The notes under the pieces are model-generated. The model searched no databases. It had not been told where the DNA came from and saw nothing but the letters and a program-made list of their open reading frames with translations. Below, piece by piece: positions 1-10,977 of a stretch of 64,000 nt of DNA. Source of the DNA: Timema cristinae (lineage: Eukaryota; Arthropoda; Insecta; Phasmatodea; Timematidae); contig JBCFYV010000100.1 of NCBI GenBank assembly GCA_039000515.1, positions 35,874,884 through 35,938,883 on the forward strand, in the 5' to 3' direction. A program made the translations under genes and the position numbers. How positions within the stretch are numbered: the stretch's first letter is position 1; the number at the start of each line of letters is the position of its first letter.

Positions 1-422
1 TGAACTTATATAATATATACCCTGTCTACGGCAGGATAGGTGATAATAGCTTGAAGAAATTTCTTTATCGCAAACAATGGCTGGCACTGGAAGTGACTAA
101 TGTCAAATTATTCGGAAATAATAATTATTTGTTGTTTAGTAATATTATACTACAGATTTCCGAACAGGTTAACGTCAGTAACTTGTTTTCAATAAAGAAT
201 CTTCTGCAAGTTGTCACCACCTCTCCTATCAAAAATAGTTTTTTTTTTTTTTACATTTTACGTATCCCTCTAAAGAAGTCTTCGCTTACCCCAGGTTGAA
301 CAACACTTTTTTTTTTATAAAGGCACCACGCCAGCCAGGCCAACAACCCGTCTCTTTCTATTCTCTGTGATGTTTGGGTGTAATGAAACTTGGCAACGTG
401 GTGACCCGTCATAAGCTGTCGT

Positions 423-456
<34 letters not shown>

Positions 457-1254
457 TGTGTGTGCGTGTGTGCGAAGCAATGTTCCGGAGATGCTGGTTG
501 GGGTCTCTCCCTCTCACATGGCTTTCGGAATTATTATCGTAAGGGAGGGACCGTTTCCCTTATACCCCTTTGTGCGCAAGTCGTGCGCCCCGGTTTTGAT
601 GGACAAAAGGGGGTGGCGGGCACCCTTGCCCCCCCCCCCTATTCTTCCTATGCATGCCTCGTGCGCATGATCACCGCAAGTCGAGATGCAATTCGATTAC
701 TCAACATTCTAAAACAAAACACCCCACGGTAGATTGTGTGCCTTCTGCGCAAGACTGCTTGTTTTATCTATTCCATTTTTTGGTTGGTTTTATTTTTGAC
801 AATTCCTACTCTTATGGTTCGGTATACTCTTTCTAGGGTACGTGATTCCATCCTGAAGGGGAAGCTACCGGTCTGCAAAGTGGGTGGTGGGTGTGTTTTG
901 AAGGGGGGAGATAAGCTCCCTCACTCTTTGAAGGTATTATAATAAGTAATGTAGTTATGTATTCCTCCTCAATATTGAGGCCAGTGGCTTATTGGAGTTA
1001 GGGATGTGGTTTGAAACAAAAATATCAATACCGTAATCTTATCGAAAGAAATATATCGTTATCAAAATAATAGTAATAACAATCACGGAATTTTACTCGA
1101 GTATGTTTCTTTAACCTTTTTACTATACACAATAAAATAGTCTCTATCCTTAGAATGTTTGTACTTAGATACAATTATTAATTAAATGTGTGTTCATGCC
1201 TTTTAATAAATCACTAAAATTACCAATTATGTAATCACAATTTGTAGTAATATA
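1..1254. other. no gene seen; low-complexity flank
   Basis: No coding region is convincing here. The short open frames run through a GT microsatellite and a C-run near 630 and have no recognisable protein motifs. From about 940 onward the sequence is AT-rich and featureless to me. Confidence 0.6.
421..473 (+). repeat. (GT)n microsatellite
   Basis: GT dinucleotide run with a few interruptions (TATGT, TTGTGTGTGCG). It creates spurious Cys-Val open frames on plus and Thr-His frames on minus. Confidence 0.95.
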
Positions 1255-1800
1255 TAATGGAACTTGGATAGTTCGAACTTGAAGGGACCAGGAAAAATTT
1301 CGTACTATCCAAAAATTCGAATCAAATAAGTTTCTTAAAAGGAATTCCCTTTTCCACTACATTTATCACCGCTACTTTTTCGGCCAAGGTTAAGGATTTA
1401 TAGGACTGTGGCTTGGACAGTGACATCACGATACACACACACACACACACACACACACTCTACAGTATGTACTAAACAAAACTAAAACTAAACAACAAAA
1501 CAAAATAAGCTTGCACGTCACAAGCATATCGCTACGACCAAATCACTAAGAAAAGCGCACGTAAACGCTCGAGAGGTTTGATCTTGTAGACCAGGCGATA
1601 GCTTACAATGAGAATAAATTTCAAGTATGACAGAATTTGACTTCTGATACATGTTCTGAGGACCCAGTTGAGTATGAAAAGTGATTTTGTCAATCCTGGG
1701 GGTGGTTGACAACCCGTGGGGAAGGGGGTGAATAGCGCGCTTGTGGTGGAATTTTGTTTCCACTATAACTTCCGACTCGTTCATCGTATCAAGATAAAAA
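1255..1800 (+). repeat. left inverted arm of the 1255-5075 element
   Basis: Outer part shares the GTTCGAA-rich terminus with 4920-5075. The inner part (1600-1790) aligns in reverse complement with 4557-4740, sharing for example AAAGTGATTTTGTCAATCC-type sequence and a GTGGAAACAAAATTCC block. The open frame 1518-1784 on minus is a by-product of this repeat, since its counterpart on the other arm diverges in frame. Confidence 0.65.
1433..1458 (+). repeat. (CA)n microsatellite
   Basis: Uninterrupted run of about 13 CA units inside the left inverted arm, absent from the right arm. Confidence 0.95.
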
Positions 1801-4066
1801 AAAATCTAGTTGTGTTCCTATTAGTTAGAGTTATAATTATGGACTTTGTTTTTCAGATGAATTTCTATAATTAAAGTATATCTAAAGAAAAAAAGGGCAA
1901 GTAAAATGTAAAAAAACTTTGATTATGTCCATGGATGCATCTTGTATCTTATGTCTCAACTTACTGAGAAAGTTTTAAATGCTTTCAAACAAGAACATTT
2001 TTCTGTAAAACGGGAGAATAGAAAATTTAATTCTGTCGATAGTGAAAGTTATTGGTGGCTGGATAGGAATATCTAGTAATATTCAAGCTACAAACAAATA
2101 GTGTCTACAGTCTACTAAATCACAGTAAATCGTCATTGCATGAGACTGTTAGAGTTCTATGATTTGATCTCAGAACCCATTGGTGACATAGACGAATATT
2201 CGCACAGTGAATGGAGCACAAATGTATGAGTCAGAGATGAAAGTGATATGCAAAAAATATTATCATACTCCTTTTTGAAAACAATAATCAGGGGGAAAAA
2301 ATTGTGAAAACATTGTGAGTGGCTTAGTAGTAAATGGATAAGTGGCTTAGTAGTAAATGGAGAAGAAGTAACATCATTTTTGCTCAGGGTGCAAACCATC
2401 GGTAAAGAAATGTAGGTACGAGCAATTTTAAACAGAGCGTTTAGTTGACTAAACGAAAAGCATTTTTTCTCCTTCGAAACGGATAAGTCGTTCGCATACT
2501 CAGTAATATAATCCAATAAAAAAGATAACCAGAAAAAAAGGAGCTTTATAGAACATACCTATCCATATTATGACTTTCTTTTAGCTATAGAGAGAAACAC
2601 TAGTACTGAAGAGTTGATATACCATCAGTAATGCTTTATCCCCCCATCGTGGTCTTTCATGGTTCTTGGTCTAGCATTCTAAAAAAAAAAAAGCAAGAAA
2701 GGCAAATTGATGAACGAAATTGCAGTAGAAAGCAATTTCACAAGAAATATGAACATATTTCCTCTTAGCCCGTAAAAAGTGCACCTTATGGATGGAATGG
2801 CACTTATACATTCAGTACCCTTTGTGGTCCTTTCAAAAACTAAAACATTTGGGGATTTAGCGAGTTTTCATTTGGACAGAATAAGAAAGTGCTGCAACAG
2901 ACTAATTTTACACTAATTGTCGTAGTTTTTGACACGTACGGGAAATCATCCATAAAATTTGAAGAGAAAGAGAGAAGATCAGCTGGTGAAGATTCACTAA
3001 TTGTGATAATAACTTCCAAAATAGAAGTCTAGATACCTACACAGTAAGGACAACAAAACCCTTTTTGTGTTTGTTTATATCGAATTTTATTTTACAGAAT
3101 GCTTAGGTTCCGAAAGGCTATCATCTTGTTATTGGTGGAAAGTTTTTGAATGGAACCGAATGCTCCTAGAAAAACGATGAGCAACATGTTTCCAGGGTAA
3201 CACATTTCACAAGTTATCGCTTGGAGGTTGAATGTTCTTTCAGGCTTATGAAGCTGTTCAACATAACTATTAATGCGGTATTGTTATTCATAGCCCTGAC
3301 ACTAGCGTTTTCAAACTTAAAATTCGATTTTAGAATAATCCATAACTGTTGGTTGTATTGACCTTTTGATAATTGTCGGGGTCAGTGAAAAGAGAAGATG
3401 TCTTGGGTGCCACATTGTTTCAGAGTATTATGGGGATTCAGTTAGTGAAGTTCTGCCAGCGTTACAGCTCTGACAGGGTGTGACATAATAAGTAAACTGG
3501 GTACAAAAAATGAGCCCTAAAAATCTGCAAAGCAAACAGTAAATATCGATACTTAAAGTCTCTCAAACTTTTGTAGTAAATCAACTAAAAGTACATGAGT
3601 TGTTTGTTACATTTACAGCATATCTAAAAGACTGAACAAACTTGTGATGCAAATAGAGACATTTTATTTTGGGTCAACCCTAACGTCTTAAATAATACTG
3701 GTTCTCTACCCTGCACTTATGATAGTTTTAGACTTCATGCACACCGAATATTAGCTCAACTTCATGTTTGGGAGAGTTCATAAAATACATTTGTTGAGCC
3801 ATTTGATCTGTTGAAATTTGGCTACGCCACAGATTACAATGGTAACATACGACATGTTCTAATGAAACAGTCACTTTAAAAAAAAAAAAAAAATTGCTGT
3901 TCTCGTGCAAGTTTCAAAATTTATGTTTGAAAAAGTTTTTCATCCTGTCACATTAACGTCTGAAAGAACTTCAACAACAACCAAATAAATATTGACGAAG
4001 AAGAGAACGGTGAAGAAGATAAGTACAGTTAACTTTGCATCATGACTTATGAGATAAAAAACATTC
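1801..4066. other. AT-rich interior, no gene
   Basis: No protein motif recognised. A 24-bp tandem duplication (GTGGCTTAGTAGTAAATGGA repeated) lies at about 2317-2361, and an A-run at about 3877-3893. Open frames (for example 2157-2516 minus) are AT-rich and show nothing familiar. Confidence 0.5.
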
Positions 4067-4081
4067 TTTTGAGGACTAACA

Positions 4082-4305
4082 CGCCACGGTGCTCGACTGC
4101 TGAGGGAGGGGAGATCGAGGTTCGAATCTCGGTCGGGTGAACTGGGGTGGTTTTTCCTAAATGGTTTTCCACTCTCCCTCCACACAAATGCGGGTTCACT
4201 TCCTCTAATTCAACCTTCCCAATTCCCAATCCATTAGCGTAATTAGTACTTAAAGCGTATAACCCGAATGGGTAGTAAGACGCGATGCTAAATAATAAAA
4301 ATAAA
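4082..4305 (+). mobile_element. SINE family B copy B1, 5'-truncated
   Basis: Starts inside the tRNA-like head and keeps the B box (GTTCGAATC), body and the shared tail ending in GTAGTAAGACGCGATGCTAA. It is bounded by a perfect 15-bp target-site duplication TTTTGAGGACTAACA at 4067-4081 and 4306-4320, direct evidence of retrotransposition with 5' truncation. Confidence 0.92.
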
Positions 4306-4484
4306 TTTTGAGGACTAACAACCATTTAACATTTAACTCTTTATTTTTTAAATTAACTGAAATGTATTTTGTGCAATGAATTTTTAATTTGTTCAGGCAT
4401 AAGACAATACTCATTTGGATAATACATTATTTTTATATAGATTAAGGCCCCTTCCTTGTTTAAGTGTTGGTATTAGTAAAATAC

Positions 4485-5075
4485 ATGTTAGCTTAAGTTA
4501 CGCACGTTAGCACCCTACGTAATAGAAAACTATAACATTTTTTAAAAATCTTGATACGATGAATGAGCCGGAAGTTAAAGTGGAAACAAAATTCCGCCCC
4601 AAGCTCGCTATTCAACCCCTTCCCAACGGGCTGTCGACCATGCCCGGGATTGACAACATCACTTTTCATACTCGCCTGGGTTTCCAGAACAAGTAAAATT
4701 TTGTCATACATGAAATGTATACTCAATGTAAGCTTGCACCTCCACTATTGTCTAACGGGGTACAAAACTGTACGTGTAAACAAAGACTTATGAAGTGAGC
4801 GGGGTGGGGGGGGGGGGGAGGAGGGGGTGAAGAAGGGTACTGAACCGCATTTCAACGTCGCCTTCCCTGTTTCCAAAAATAGAACAACACGGCACCGCAA
4901 CTAGAAGTAGAAAAACAATACTGCAACTTACGAAAAGTTCGAATCAACCAAAACAAAATTCGAATTATCCACGATTTTTAAACATTGTTGTAATACAAAA
5001 TTCACGGAACGGGGAAAATATTCGAACTAAAGACGATTTCGAATTACGGAAGTTCGAATTAGTCAGGTTCCACTG
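4485..5075 (-). repeat. right inverted arm of the 1255-5075 element
   Basis: Reverse-complement homologue of the left arm, ending in CCACTG then TA. It contains a G-rich low-complexity insert at 4800-4828 that the left arm lacks. Confidence 0.65.
4800..4828 (+). repeat. poly-G/GA low-complexity tract
   Basis: Near-continuous G run (28 bases, a few A/T). Length may be unreliable in an assembly. Confidence 0.85.
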
Positions 5076-5529
5076 TAGTAGATTAAGGTATATAGGGCGG
5101 AGGGCCTAAATGAGTCGAGCTCGGTTCTCTTGGGGGAAAAGGGGCTCACCTTAGGACCCGATGTTTGTGGGTACAAATAGATTTTTTTAGAGCAATAAAA
5201 ATCCGTAGCACAACCCATTCGGAGATTCAGTAAAGCCGACGATCACATGTCGATTATGACATGTAGAAGAACACTAAAAGGTGTGTAAAAAAAAACCTTT
5301 CCCTGTAAAATTAGTAAGCCCTTTAGCGCTCGCTCATAGAAGTTCAATGTGTAAGGCAACGAAGAACCACCGCACTTCCTGAACAACCCTAGTAAATGGG
5401 AATATTACCAGATGGTGCAGGCGACACTAACCAAATGACGGGTTGAGATCATGCCCAGCTCCGGATAGATAGAAATCACATCAAACCAACTTACTACGGG
5501 TCTTTGGCTTTTGAAGAAGAGCCTAGATA

Positions 5530-5750
5530 CAGTAGCCCCATGGCTTCTTTGGTGCTGAATGACAGCTGACGGCTTTGAAAAGTTACCAGACCAAATTATG
5601 TATCCCTACGCCGAACCATATGATTTGCATAAACATAAGTTTAGCAGCTGTCACTTCTGACAGTCAAAATTTAGGTATATACCTAAATGTTGACTGTCAG
5701 AAGTCAGCTGTGAGCTGTCAGTCAGCACCAAAGAAGCCACGGGGCTACTG
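5530..5750 (+). mobile_element. pogo/Tigger-like palindromic MITE, copy 1
   Basis: Terminal inverted repeats CAGTAGCCCCATGGCTTCTT / CCACGGGGCTACTG, flanked on both sides by TA. It has an internal palindrome TAGGTATATACCTA. Forward orientation (the AAAAGTTACCAGACCAAATT segment follows the 5' terminus). CAGTAG-plus-pyrimidines termini with TA duplication are typical of pogo/Tigger elements. There is no coding capacity; the short frame at 5575 is part of the MITE. Confidence 0.9.
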
Positions 5751-6080
5751 TACATATCCAACTCCTTTCCGGACGAAGTAGCACGAACTTTTTATTTAGG
5801 CTTTCTGAGTGTGGGCCTTATATATTTCGTTACCGATCCAATACCCGAGTGTCTACACTCATATAAAGTAAAAATATCAAGTAACAAAGTTTTTATATCT
5901 AAAGGAAAATAATCACAATCGATATTAGTAAAGTATAAATATTTGTTTTCCAAATCCCTAACTGGAGCTCTCTAAAATTTGAATTTGCTTTAAGAAGGAT
6001 TTCATGTTAATCAAAATGTATTGACACTTGCAGTAGGAAGGCTTTTTTTTATATTCATACCAAGAACCAACAATAGAATA

Positions 6081-6639
6081 GTCCAATTTTCAAAGGAAGG
6101 GGCTTCTACTAGCTCTATTTTTACGTATCCATACGTCAAATCATGTGTGATCTGGAGCTATCATTTATAAAATTATAAAAGGTTAAATAGGCTTGTAATA
6201 AATACCTGGAATAAGTACAATCAAAATGTACAATAAAATGGCTGTTCACTATATTTAAATGGCCTTTATAAAATAATAAAACATAGCCTTTAATTTTTTT
6301 TAAAATGTTTTAAATTTTACAAAAAAAATAAAAAATATTGCAAACTTCTTTATTCGGGATGCAGCAAATGAATTGTAATATTACGTATCCCATCCTCAGT
6401 GTAATACAAAATTTAATGATCCCGTTCATCTTTTTCTTGTTTACTTCAAAAAATAAACTAGAGCCCCTACAAACCCTTTTAACATTGCGCCCTACCCCCG
6501 CTTCCCTCTAATTCGTAGTTCCACCACTGCCTTAGGTATAATCAATACCTATAAAATAACATCAGTAAAATAGAATATTATCAATTTGAGTTGTAAAAAA
6601 AGTGTTTTCAAAAGGGCTTTGTCTATGAAAATTGGACTG
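6081..6639. mobile_element. MITE family 2 (GTCCAATTTTC termini), long copy
   Basis: Left terminus GTCCAATTTTCAAAG after TA (6079-6080). The right terminus reads in reverse complement CAGTCCAATTTTCATAGAC, with TA at 6640-6641. No coding sequence. Near the left end it shares, in inverse, the GACGTATG...AGCTGTCA segment with the copies near 16.4, 29.9, 33.8 and 44.6 kb. Tc1/mariner-type by TA target, inferred. Confidence 0.6.
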
Positions 6640-6842
6640 TAGAGTGCCCTCAATCTCCCTCGAGAAAATCTAAGTATGATCCTGAGAGATAGCGTTTAAA
6701 ATAACACTTAAAATGAACTCTAAAATCTGCTTTTACAAATAAAAGGAATAAATAATAGATTAGTAGTTTACTTTAGTAAAATTTAACTAACTATATATCC
6801 CACTTCAGTGGTTGCATAGTCTTAAGTCATCACTCAAGTAAT

Positions 6843-6980
6843 AAACTGGACAGCCAGGACGAGGGGAAATTCTCGGTTCGATTCGAGCTGGGAGGGGCGA
6901 AGGGGGCTCTGAGGATATTTTTTTCTAAATGGTTAACACATTCTTTTCCACATTCGTGTACATTTCCTGTAAATTATACC
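6843..6980 (+). repeat. SINE family C fragment
   Basis: Degenerate head with B-box-like CGGTTCGATTC and a body fragment (TTTTTTTCTAAATGGTTAAC, CATTCGTGTACATTTCC). No tail seen. Confidence 0.5.
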
Positions 6981-7024
6981 TTTTTATCTTTCTTTAGTGT
7001 TTTATTTATAACATACTTAATCGC

Positions 7025-7030
<6 letters not shown>

Positions 7031-7056
<26 letters not shown>

Positions 7057-7292
7057 TAGCACCGCGTCTTACTACCCGTTCGGGTTATACGCTTAAGTAC
7101 TAATTACACTAATGGATTAGGAAGGTTGAATTAAAGGAAGTGAACCTGCATTTGCGTTGAGGGAGAGTGGAAAACCATTTATGAAAAACCACCCCCAGTT
7201 CACCCGACCGAGATTCGAACCTCGATCTCCCCGTCCTCAGCAGTCGGGCTCACCACGACAAGCGCGTTAGCCAACTACGCCACAGAGGCGGG
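7031..7292 (-). mobile_element. SINE family B copy B2, full length
   Basis: From (TTA)n and the tail GCACCGCGTCTTACTACCCG back to the head (B box GATTCGAAC, A box near 7272). Flanked by a perfect 14-bp duplication TTAATCGCTATTTA at 7017-7030 and 7293-7306. Confidence 0.93.
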
Positions 7293-7306
7293 TTAATCGC
7301 TATTTA

Positions 7307-7871
7307 CATACATGAATTAACATGACATAATAAAAATAATAATAAATTATACCTTGCTCATCTCTAAACTATTAACGTAAGTAAAATGAAGATAGCATGG
7401 ACAGGTAGTAAGACACGATGTATACAACAAAGAGGAAAATACTTTACAAACATTTTTTGTAAAGTTTGTTTTAAAAACAAAATATTTAAAAGAAGGTATT
7501 TTGAATCTCCACAAAATTTTTGTGCCTGTTTTTTTTCTTCTTCTCTGTTTCAAGTTTACAAGATCTGGTTTTGACACCTTTGTTCTCGGATCCTTCATGT
7601 TAGCGAACCAAGTTCATTAGCGTTTTACCGACTACGCTGGGTAACAGCAAGTTAATAACTTTGAGAAACTCAAGTAACAAAAGGTTTTCCAAAAACCCAT
7701 CAGAACAGAAAAGTCCTGAAACATAAGCGGCTATCAAAAAAAATTATTTGGGTTTGTAAAAAAAAAATGTTTTCACGTGTAGTTAATTAAAGTGACCTCC
7801 TTTAGAGACAGACGTGTTATAGTTTCCTGTCATGTGCACAAGCTAACACCATGGAAACATCGACATAACTA
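7307..7871. other. no gene seen
   Basis: AT-rich sequence. Open frames of 62-83 codons on both strands overlap one another and carry no recognisable motif. Confidence 0.5.
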
Positions 7872-7889
7872 TTAGGGTTCGGCCAGACT

Positions 7890-7984
7890 GCCAAGCGTGC
7901 GAGCGAGCGCGCGAGCGAGCGAGCGAGCGCGCAAGCGACTGGGTGGCCAAACTGGCGAGCGCGCGAGCGAGCGAGCGAGCGCGT
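7890..7984 (+). repeat. GAGC/GCGC tandem arrays (left)
   Basis: Two arrays of GAGC and GC steps separated by AAGCGACTGGGTGGCCAAAC. They are extremely GC-rich against an AT-rich background. Confidence 0.85.
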
Positions 7985-8005
7985 AATTAGCGGACCCTAG
8001 TTAGA

Positions 8006-8293
8006 TTATTATTAGCACCGCGTCTTACTACCCGTTCGGGTTATACGCACTTACGCTAATGTGTAATGGTAGGGTTATTGTGAGATGAAATGAAGGACCT
8101 ACAGTTTAACGTGGAATCCGAACCACGGTGGTGGCCTGGCATTCCCTACATTCACAAGATGTCTTGTCAGAGGTGAAGGAAGGGTTTGGAAATAAGATAA
8201 ATCTGTGCCGGGACCGAGGATTGAACCCCGGCTGCCAGCACAGAAGTCTGACACCTTACCCTAGACCACCAGGTCACCGCCCCCCCCCCCTCC
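8006..8293 (-). mobile_element. SINE family A copy A1
   Basis: Near full-length copy. The head (right side) has A box TGGTCTAGGG-type and B box GTTCAATCC on minus, followed by the body and the shared tail GCACCGCGTCTTACTACCCG. Perfect 11-bp duplication CCCTAGTTAGA at 7995-8005 and 8294-8304. A C-run at the head end (8279-8295) is odd and may be an expansion. Confidence 0.92.
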
Positions 8294-8465
8294 CCCTAGT
8301 TAGAGAAGATGTCTCTGTCAAACACACTTAGTACATCTCTGCTCCTCGAAAATTCTTACAGAAAATATTGTGTATTTATAAAAAAGAAAAAAGTAGAAGT
8401 GCATCCAATTAATAAATTGAGAAATGTGTATGGTACTGTACTGAAGTGTTTTAAAATCAGATTAG

Positions 8466-8640
8466 CAGCACCAGTGGCGGAATGGTGCGTTGCACTCGAT
8501 AGCTTTTGACTAGGAGGCAAAGGTTCGAATCTTGGCTCAGTGAACTGAAGGTGATTTTTAAAACTTATTTATTGTTGTGGTTTTTTCATACTCTCTCCAA
8601 ACTAATGGTGATTCTTATTTGTAAAGGCCTACTTTGATTA
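8466..8640 (+). repeat. diverged tRNA-derived SINE (C-like)
   Basis: Head-like segment with A-box-like TGGCGGAATGG and B box GGTTCGAATCTTGG, then a loosely conserved body. No tail is recognisable. Confidence 0.5.
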
Positions 8641-8717
8641 TAATATTGAAGTATTTTAACATATCGGGTTTACATATATACATTATATTATTTATGGCCT
8701 TACCAATTAAATTAGGC

Positions 8718-8722
<5 letters not shown>

Positions 8723-8758
<36 letters not shown>

Positions 8759-9024
8759 GCACCGCATCTTACTTCCCGTTCGGGTTATATGCACTTACGC
8801 TAATGTGTAATGGTAGGGTGATTGTGAGATGAAATGAAGGACCTACAGTTTAACGTGGAATCCGAACCACGGTGGAGGCCTGGCTTTCCCCACATTCACA
8901 AGATGTCTTGCTAGAGGTGAAGGAAGGGTTTGGTAATCAGATAAATCTGTGCCGGGACCGAGGATTGAACCCCGGCCGCCAGCACAGAAGTCTGACACCT
9001 TATTCCTAGACCGCCAGGTCACCG
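8723..9024 (-). mobile_element. SINE family A copy A2
   Basis: Full-length copy with a (TAT)n-strand tail at 8723-8757. Flanked by the 8-bp duplication GGCCATTA (8715-8722 and 9025-9032). Its sequence is very close to A1, so this is a recently active subfamily. Confidence 0.9.
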
Positions 9025-9166
9025 GGCCATTAATAGCAAGTGTGTTAAACCTATCACTGATAGAAAAAAGTCAAATATCATGTCAAAATGAGAAGTTTCC
9101 CCAGCACTCAATGAACCAACATACAATAATATTGCCTAGCGCCTGTAAACTAGACTGTACCGGGTC

Positions 9167-9220
9167 GAGCGCGCGCGCTTGAAAAATAGAACCAGTTCTA
9201 TCTTTCAAGCGCGCGCGCTC
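9167..9220. repeat. 26-bp-arm hairpin (GCGCGCGC stem)
   Basis: Arm 9167-9192 (GAGCGCGCGCGCTTGAAA...) and arm 9195-9220 pair with one mismatch around a 2-base loop (CA). It sits directly inside the right GAGC array of the 7872-9349 element. Confidence 0.9.
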
Positions 9221-9336
9221 AGTCGCTCGCGCGCTCGCTCGCTCGCTCGCTCCAGTGTGGCCACCCCCATTACAACCAATGTGTTCTATTTTATATTTTA
9301 GTCGCTCGCGCGCTCGCTCGCTCGCGCGCTCAGTCT
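9221..9336 (+). repeat. GCTC/GCGC tandem arrays (right)
   Basis: Inverse counterpart of the left GAGC arrays, in two blocks separated by about 55 bp of AT-rich sequence. Confidence 0.85.
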
Positions 9337-9349
9337 GGCCGTACCCTTA

Positions 9350-9722
9350 GGGGTGTACAGGCAGACAATTTTCACTTCACTTCGAGTTCGAATCCAGTTT
9401 GGATGGAAATTATCAAAGAGTTCGAATCGTATTAATAAATTAAAACATGTAGACTTTGAATCGAGTTCAAGTAATATGGAGCAATATTTATATCAGAAAT
9501 ATAACATCTGAAATTCTGTAAAAGATGTCATGCATAAGCCATAAGCAAATACACATTTCAGATTTTTATATAAATAAATACATAATTTGTAATAAATAAA
9601 ATTATTATAAAATAGCAGGAAAATAATAAAGTACAAATAAAAATAAATACATAACAACACATATTTACACACATTTTAAAATTTAGATGCTATTATAGCA
9701 TCTTCCTCAGGAAGGAAAAATA
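9350..9722. other. AT-rich, no gene
   Basis: Contains several TTCGAA-type steps (9385-9470) and an AT-rich stretch. No coding signal. Confidence 0.5.
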
Positions 9723-9914
9723 CAGTAGACCCATGGCTTCTTTGGTGCTTACTGACAGTTCACAGCTGACTTCTGAAAGTCAACATTTAGGTGACAGCTG
9801 CTAAAAATATGTTTTTGTAGATCATATGGTTCGGCGAAGGGATACATAATTTGGTCTGGTTACTTTTCAAAGCCGTCAGCTGTCATTCAGCACCAAAGAA
9901 GTCATGTGGCTACG
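9723..9914 (-). mobile_element. pogo/Tigger-like palindromic MITE, copy 2
   Basis: Reverse orientation relative to copy 1. Left end CAGTAGACCCATGGCTTC after TA. The right end is diverged (GTCATGTGGCTACGG). The central palindromic half is shortened. Confidence 0.85.
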
Positions 9915-9919
9915 GGAGG

Positions 9920-10065
9920 TTATTATAATATGAAGTGTACCCGCATTTGTGTGGAGATAAAGTGAAAAAAAATTTAGAAAAAAAACACATCTTCAGTGCA
10001 CACAACCGACATTCAAACTGATAGATATTCCAGTCATCGGCGGTCTAGTCTATTGTGTAGAGCCA
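9920..10065 (-). repeat. SINE family C fragment
   Basis: Body (GTGTACCCGCATTTGTGTGG) and head remnant (CATCGGCGGTCTAGTCTATT) on minus. Tail missing. Confidence 0.6.
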
Positions 10066-10215
10066 CAGAAAATAGTTTTAAAAAAAGTATGTACTTTTTT
10101 AAATCAGTAAAAATGAACCGGCTTCGGGGATCACATGGTCTAAAGCAACGTTTTTCAAATTGGATTCCGCCATAGTTAGTTTAGAAGATCCTTTATTTGC
10201 TTTTAACAATATAAA

Positions 10216-10471
10216 TATCCGCCTCGGTGGCGTAGTTGGCTAACGCGCTAGTCGTGTTGAGCTCGACTGCTGAGGACGGGGAGATCGAGGTTCGAATCTC
10301 GGTCGGGTGAACTGGAGGAGGTTTTTCCAAAATGGTTTTCCACTCTCACTCCACGCAAATGTGGGTTTACTTCCTCTAATTCAACCGTCTCAATTCCTGA
10401 TCCATTAGCGCAATTAGTACTTAAAGTGTATAACCAAACGGGTAGTAAGACGCGGTGCAAAATATATAATA
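10216..10471 (+). mobile_element. SINE family B copy B3, full length
   Basis: Complete head (A box TGGCGTAGTTGG, B box GTTCGAATC), body and tail. Duplication AACAATATAAA at 10205-10215 and 10472-10482. Confidence 0.93.
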
Positions 10472-10486
10472 AACAATATAAAAGTT

Positions 10487-10651
10487 ATTGTGAGACCTTG
10501 AATGTGGGGAATGCCAGGCCTCCACCGTGGTTCGGATTCCACGTTAAACTGTAGTTTCTCCATTTCATCTCAAAATCACCCTACCATTACACATTAGCGT
10601 AAGTGCGTACAACCCTAACGGATAGTAAGACGCGGTGCTAATAATAATAAT
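10487..10651 (+). mobile_element. SINE family A copy A3, 5'-truncated
   Basis: Begins in the body (TGAATGTGGGGAATGCCAGG) immediately downstream of B3 and runs to the shared tail and (TAA)n. Two SINEs of different head type sit head-to-tail here. Confidence 0.85.
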
Positions 10652-10977
10652 GTTTTCTGTTTTTAACATTTGACAATATTTACTAAATCACCTAATCCCC
10701 CCCCTCCCCCCGTCAATCCTACAGATTGGTGGACCCTGTGCGGCCATACCATTTGCACACACTCCATAGAGCAGCTCTGCTGAAATAATTACGGTAACTC
10801 ACCCTTGTGCGCGGAGTGAGATCGCATCTTCGCCTCGTGTAACCCTAGCTATTCGAACGGAGGGTGACTGGCCTTGAGTTCTTAAAGAGAGAGACAGTAA
10901 AACTTTCTTCCTCCTTGTTTTGTGGCTACGTTCTACCTCCAATAAACCGCGTGCGGGGTGACCAGACAACTCAAATA

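Larger units (their letters stand above)
1255..5075. mobile_element. TA-flanked element with long terminal inverted repeats (Tc1/mariner-pogo type candidate)
   Basis: The right end reads, on the minus strand, CAGTGGAACCTGACTAATTC and is flanked by TA (5076-5077). The left end reads TAATGGAACTTGGATAGTTC after TA (1253-1254). Inside, 1518-1800 on minus and about 4485-4760 on plus are clearly homologous, so the arms are long (roughly 550 bp) and inverted. The middle (about 1.8-4.48 kb) has no recognisable transposase and carries SINE B1. Seen: termini, arm homology, TA flanks. Inferred: one long-TIR or foldback element. Alternative: two independent copies of one MITE inserted in opposite orientation. 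Confidence 0.6.
7872..9349. mobile_element. TIR element with GAGC-array subterminal repeats
   Basis: Left end TTAGGGTTCGGCCAGACTG; right end in reverse complement TAAGGGTACGGCCAGACTG (17 of 19 identical). Behind each terminus lies a GAGC/GCGC array, then a second inverted block (left GGTGGCCAAACTGG at 7942, right GTGTGGCCACCC near 9254), then more GAGC array. No transposase frame is seen. About 570 bp of the inside are two later SINE A insertions. No clear target duplication is visible. It could be a hAT-type non-autonomous element, but the superfamily is unproven. Confidence 0.65.

Noticed and set aside
1518..1784. 88-codon minus-strand ORF with a homologous plus-strand ORF at 4563
   Set aside because: Homology is at DNA level within inverted arms; reading frames diverge between arms, so coding is not supported.
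2157..2516. 119-codon minus-strand ORF
   Set aside because: AT-rich with no familiar motif; lies inside the non-coding middle of the long-TIR element.
5575..5781. Recurring ORF starting MKSYQTKLCIPTP (also at 48265 and 53192)
   Set aside because: It is the same segment of the palindromic MITE read in one frame; the frames end differently in each copy.
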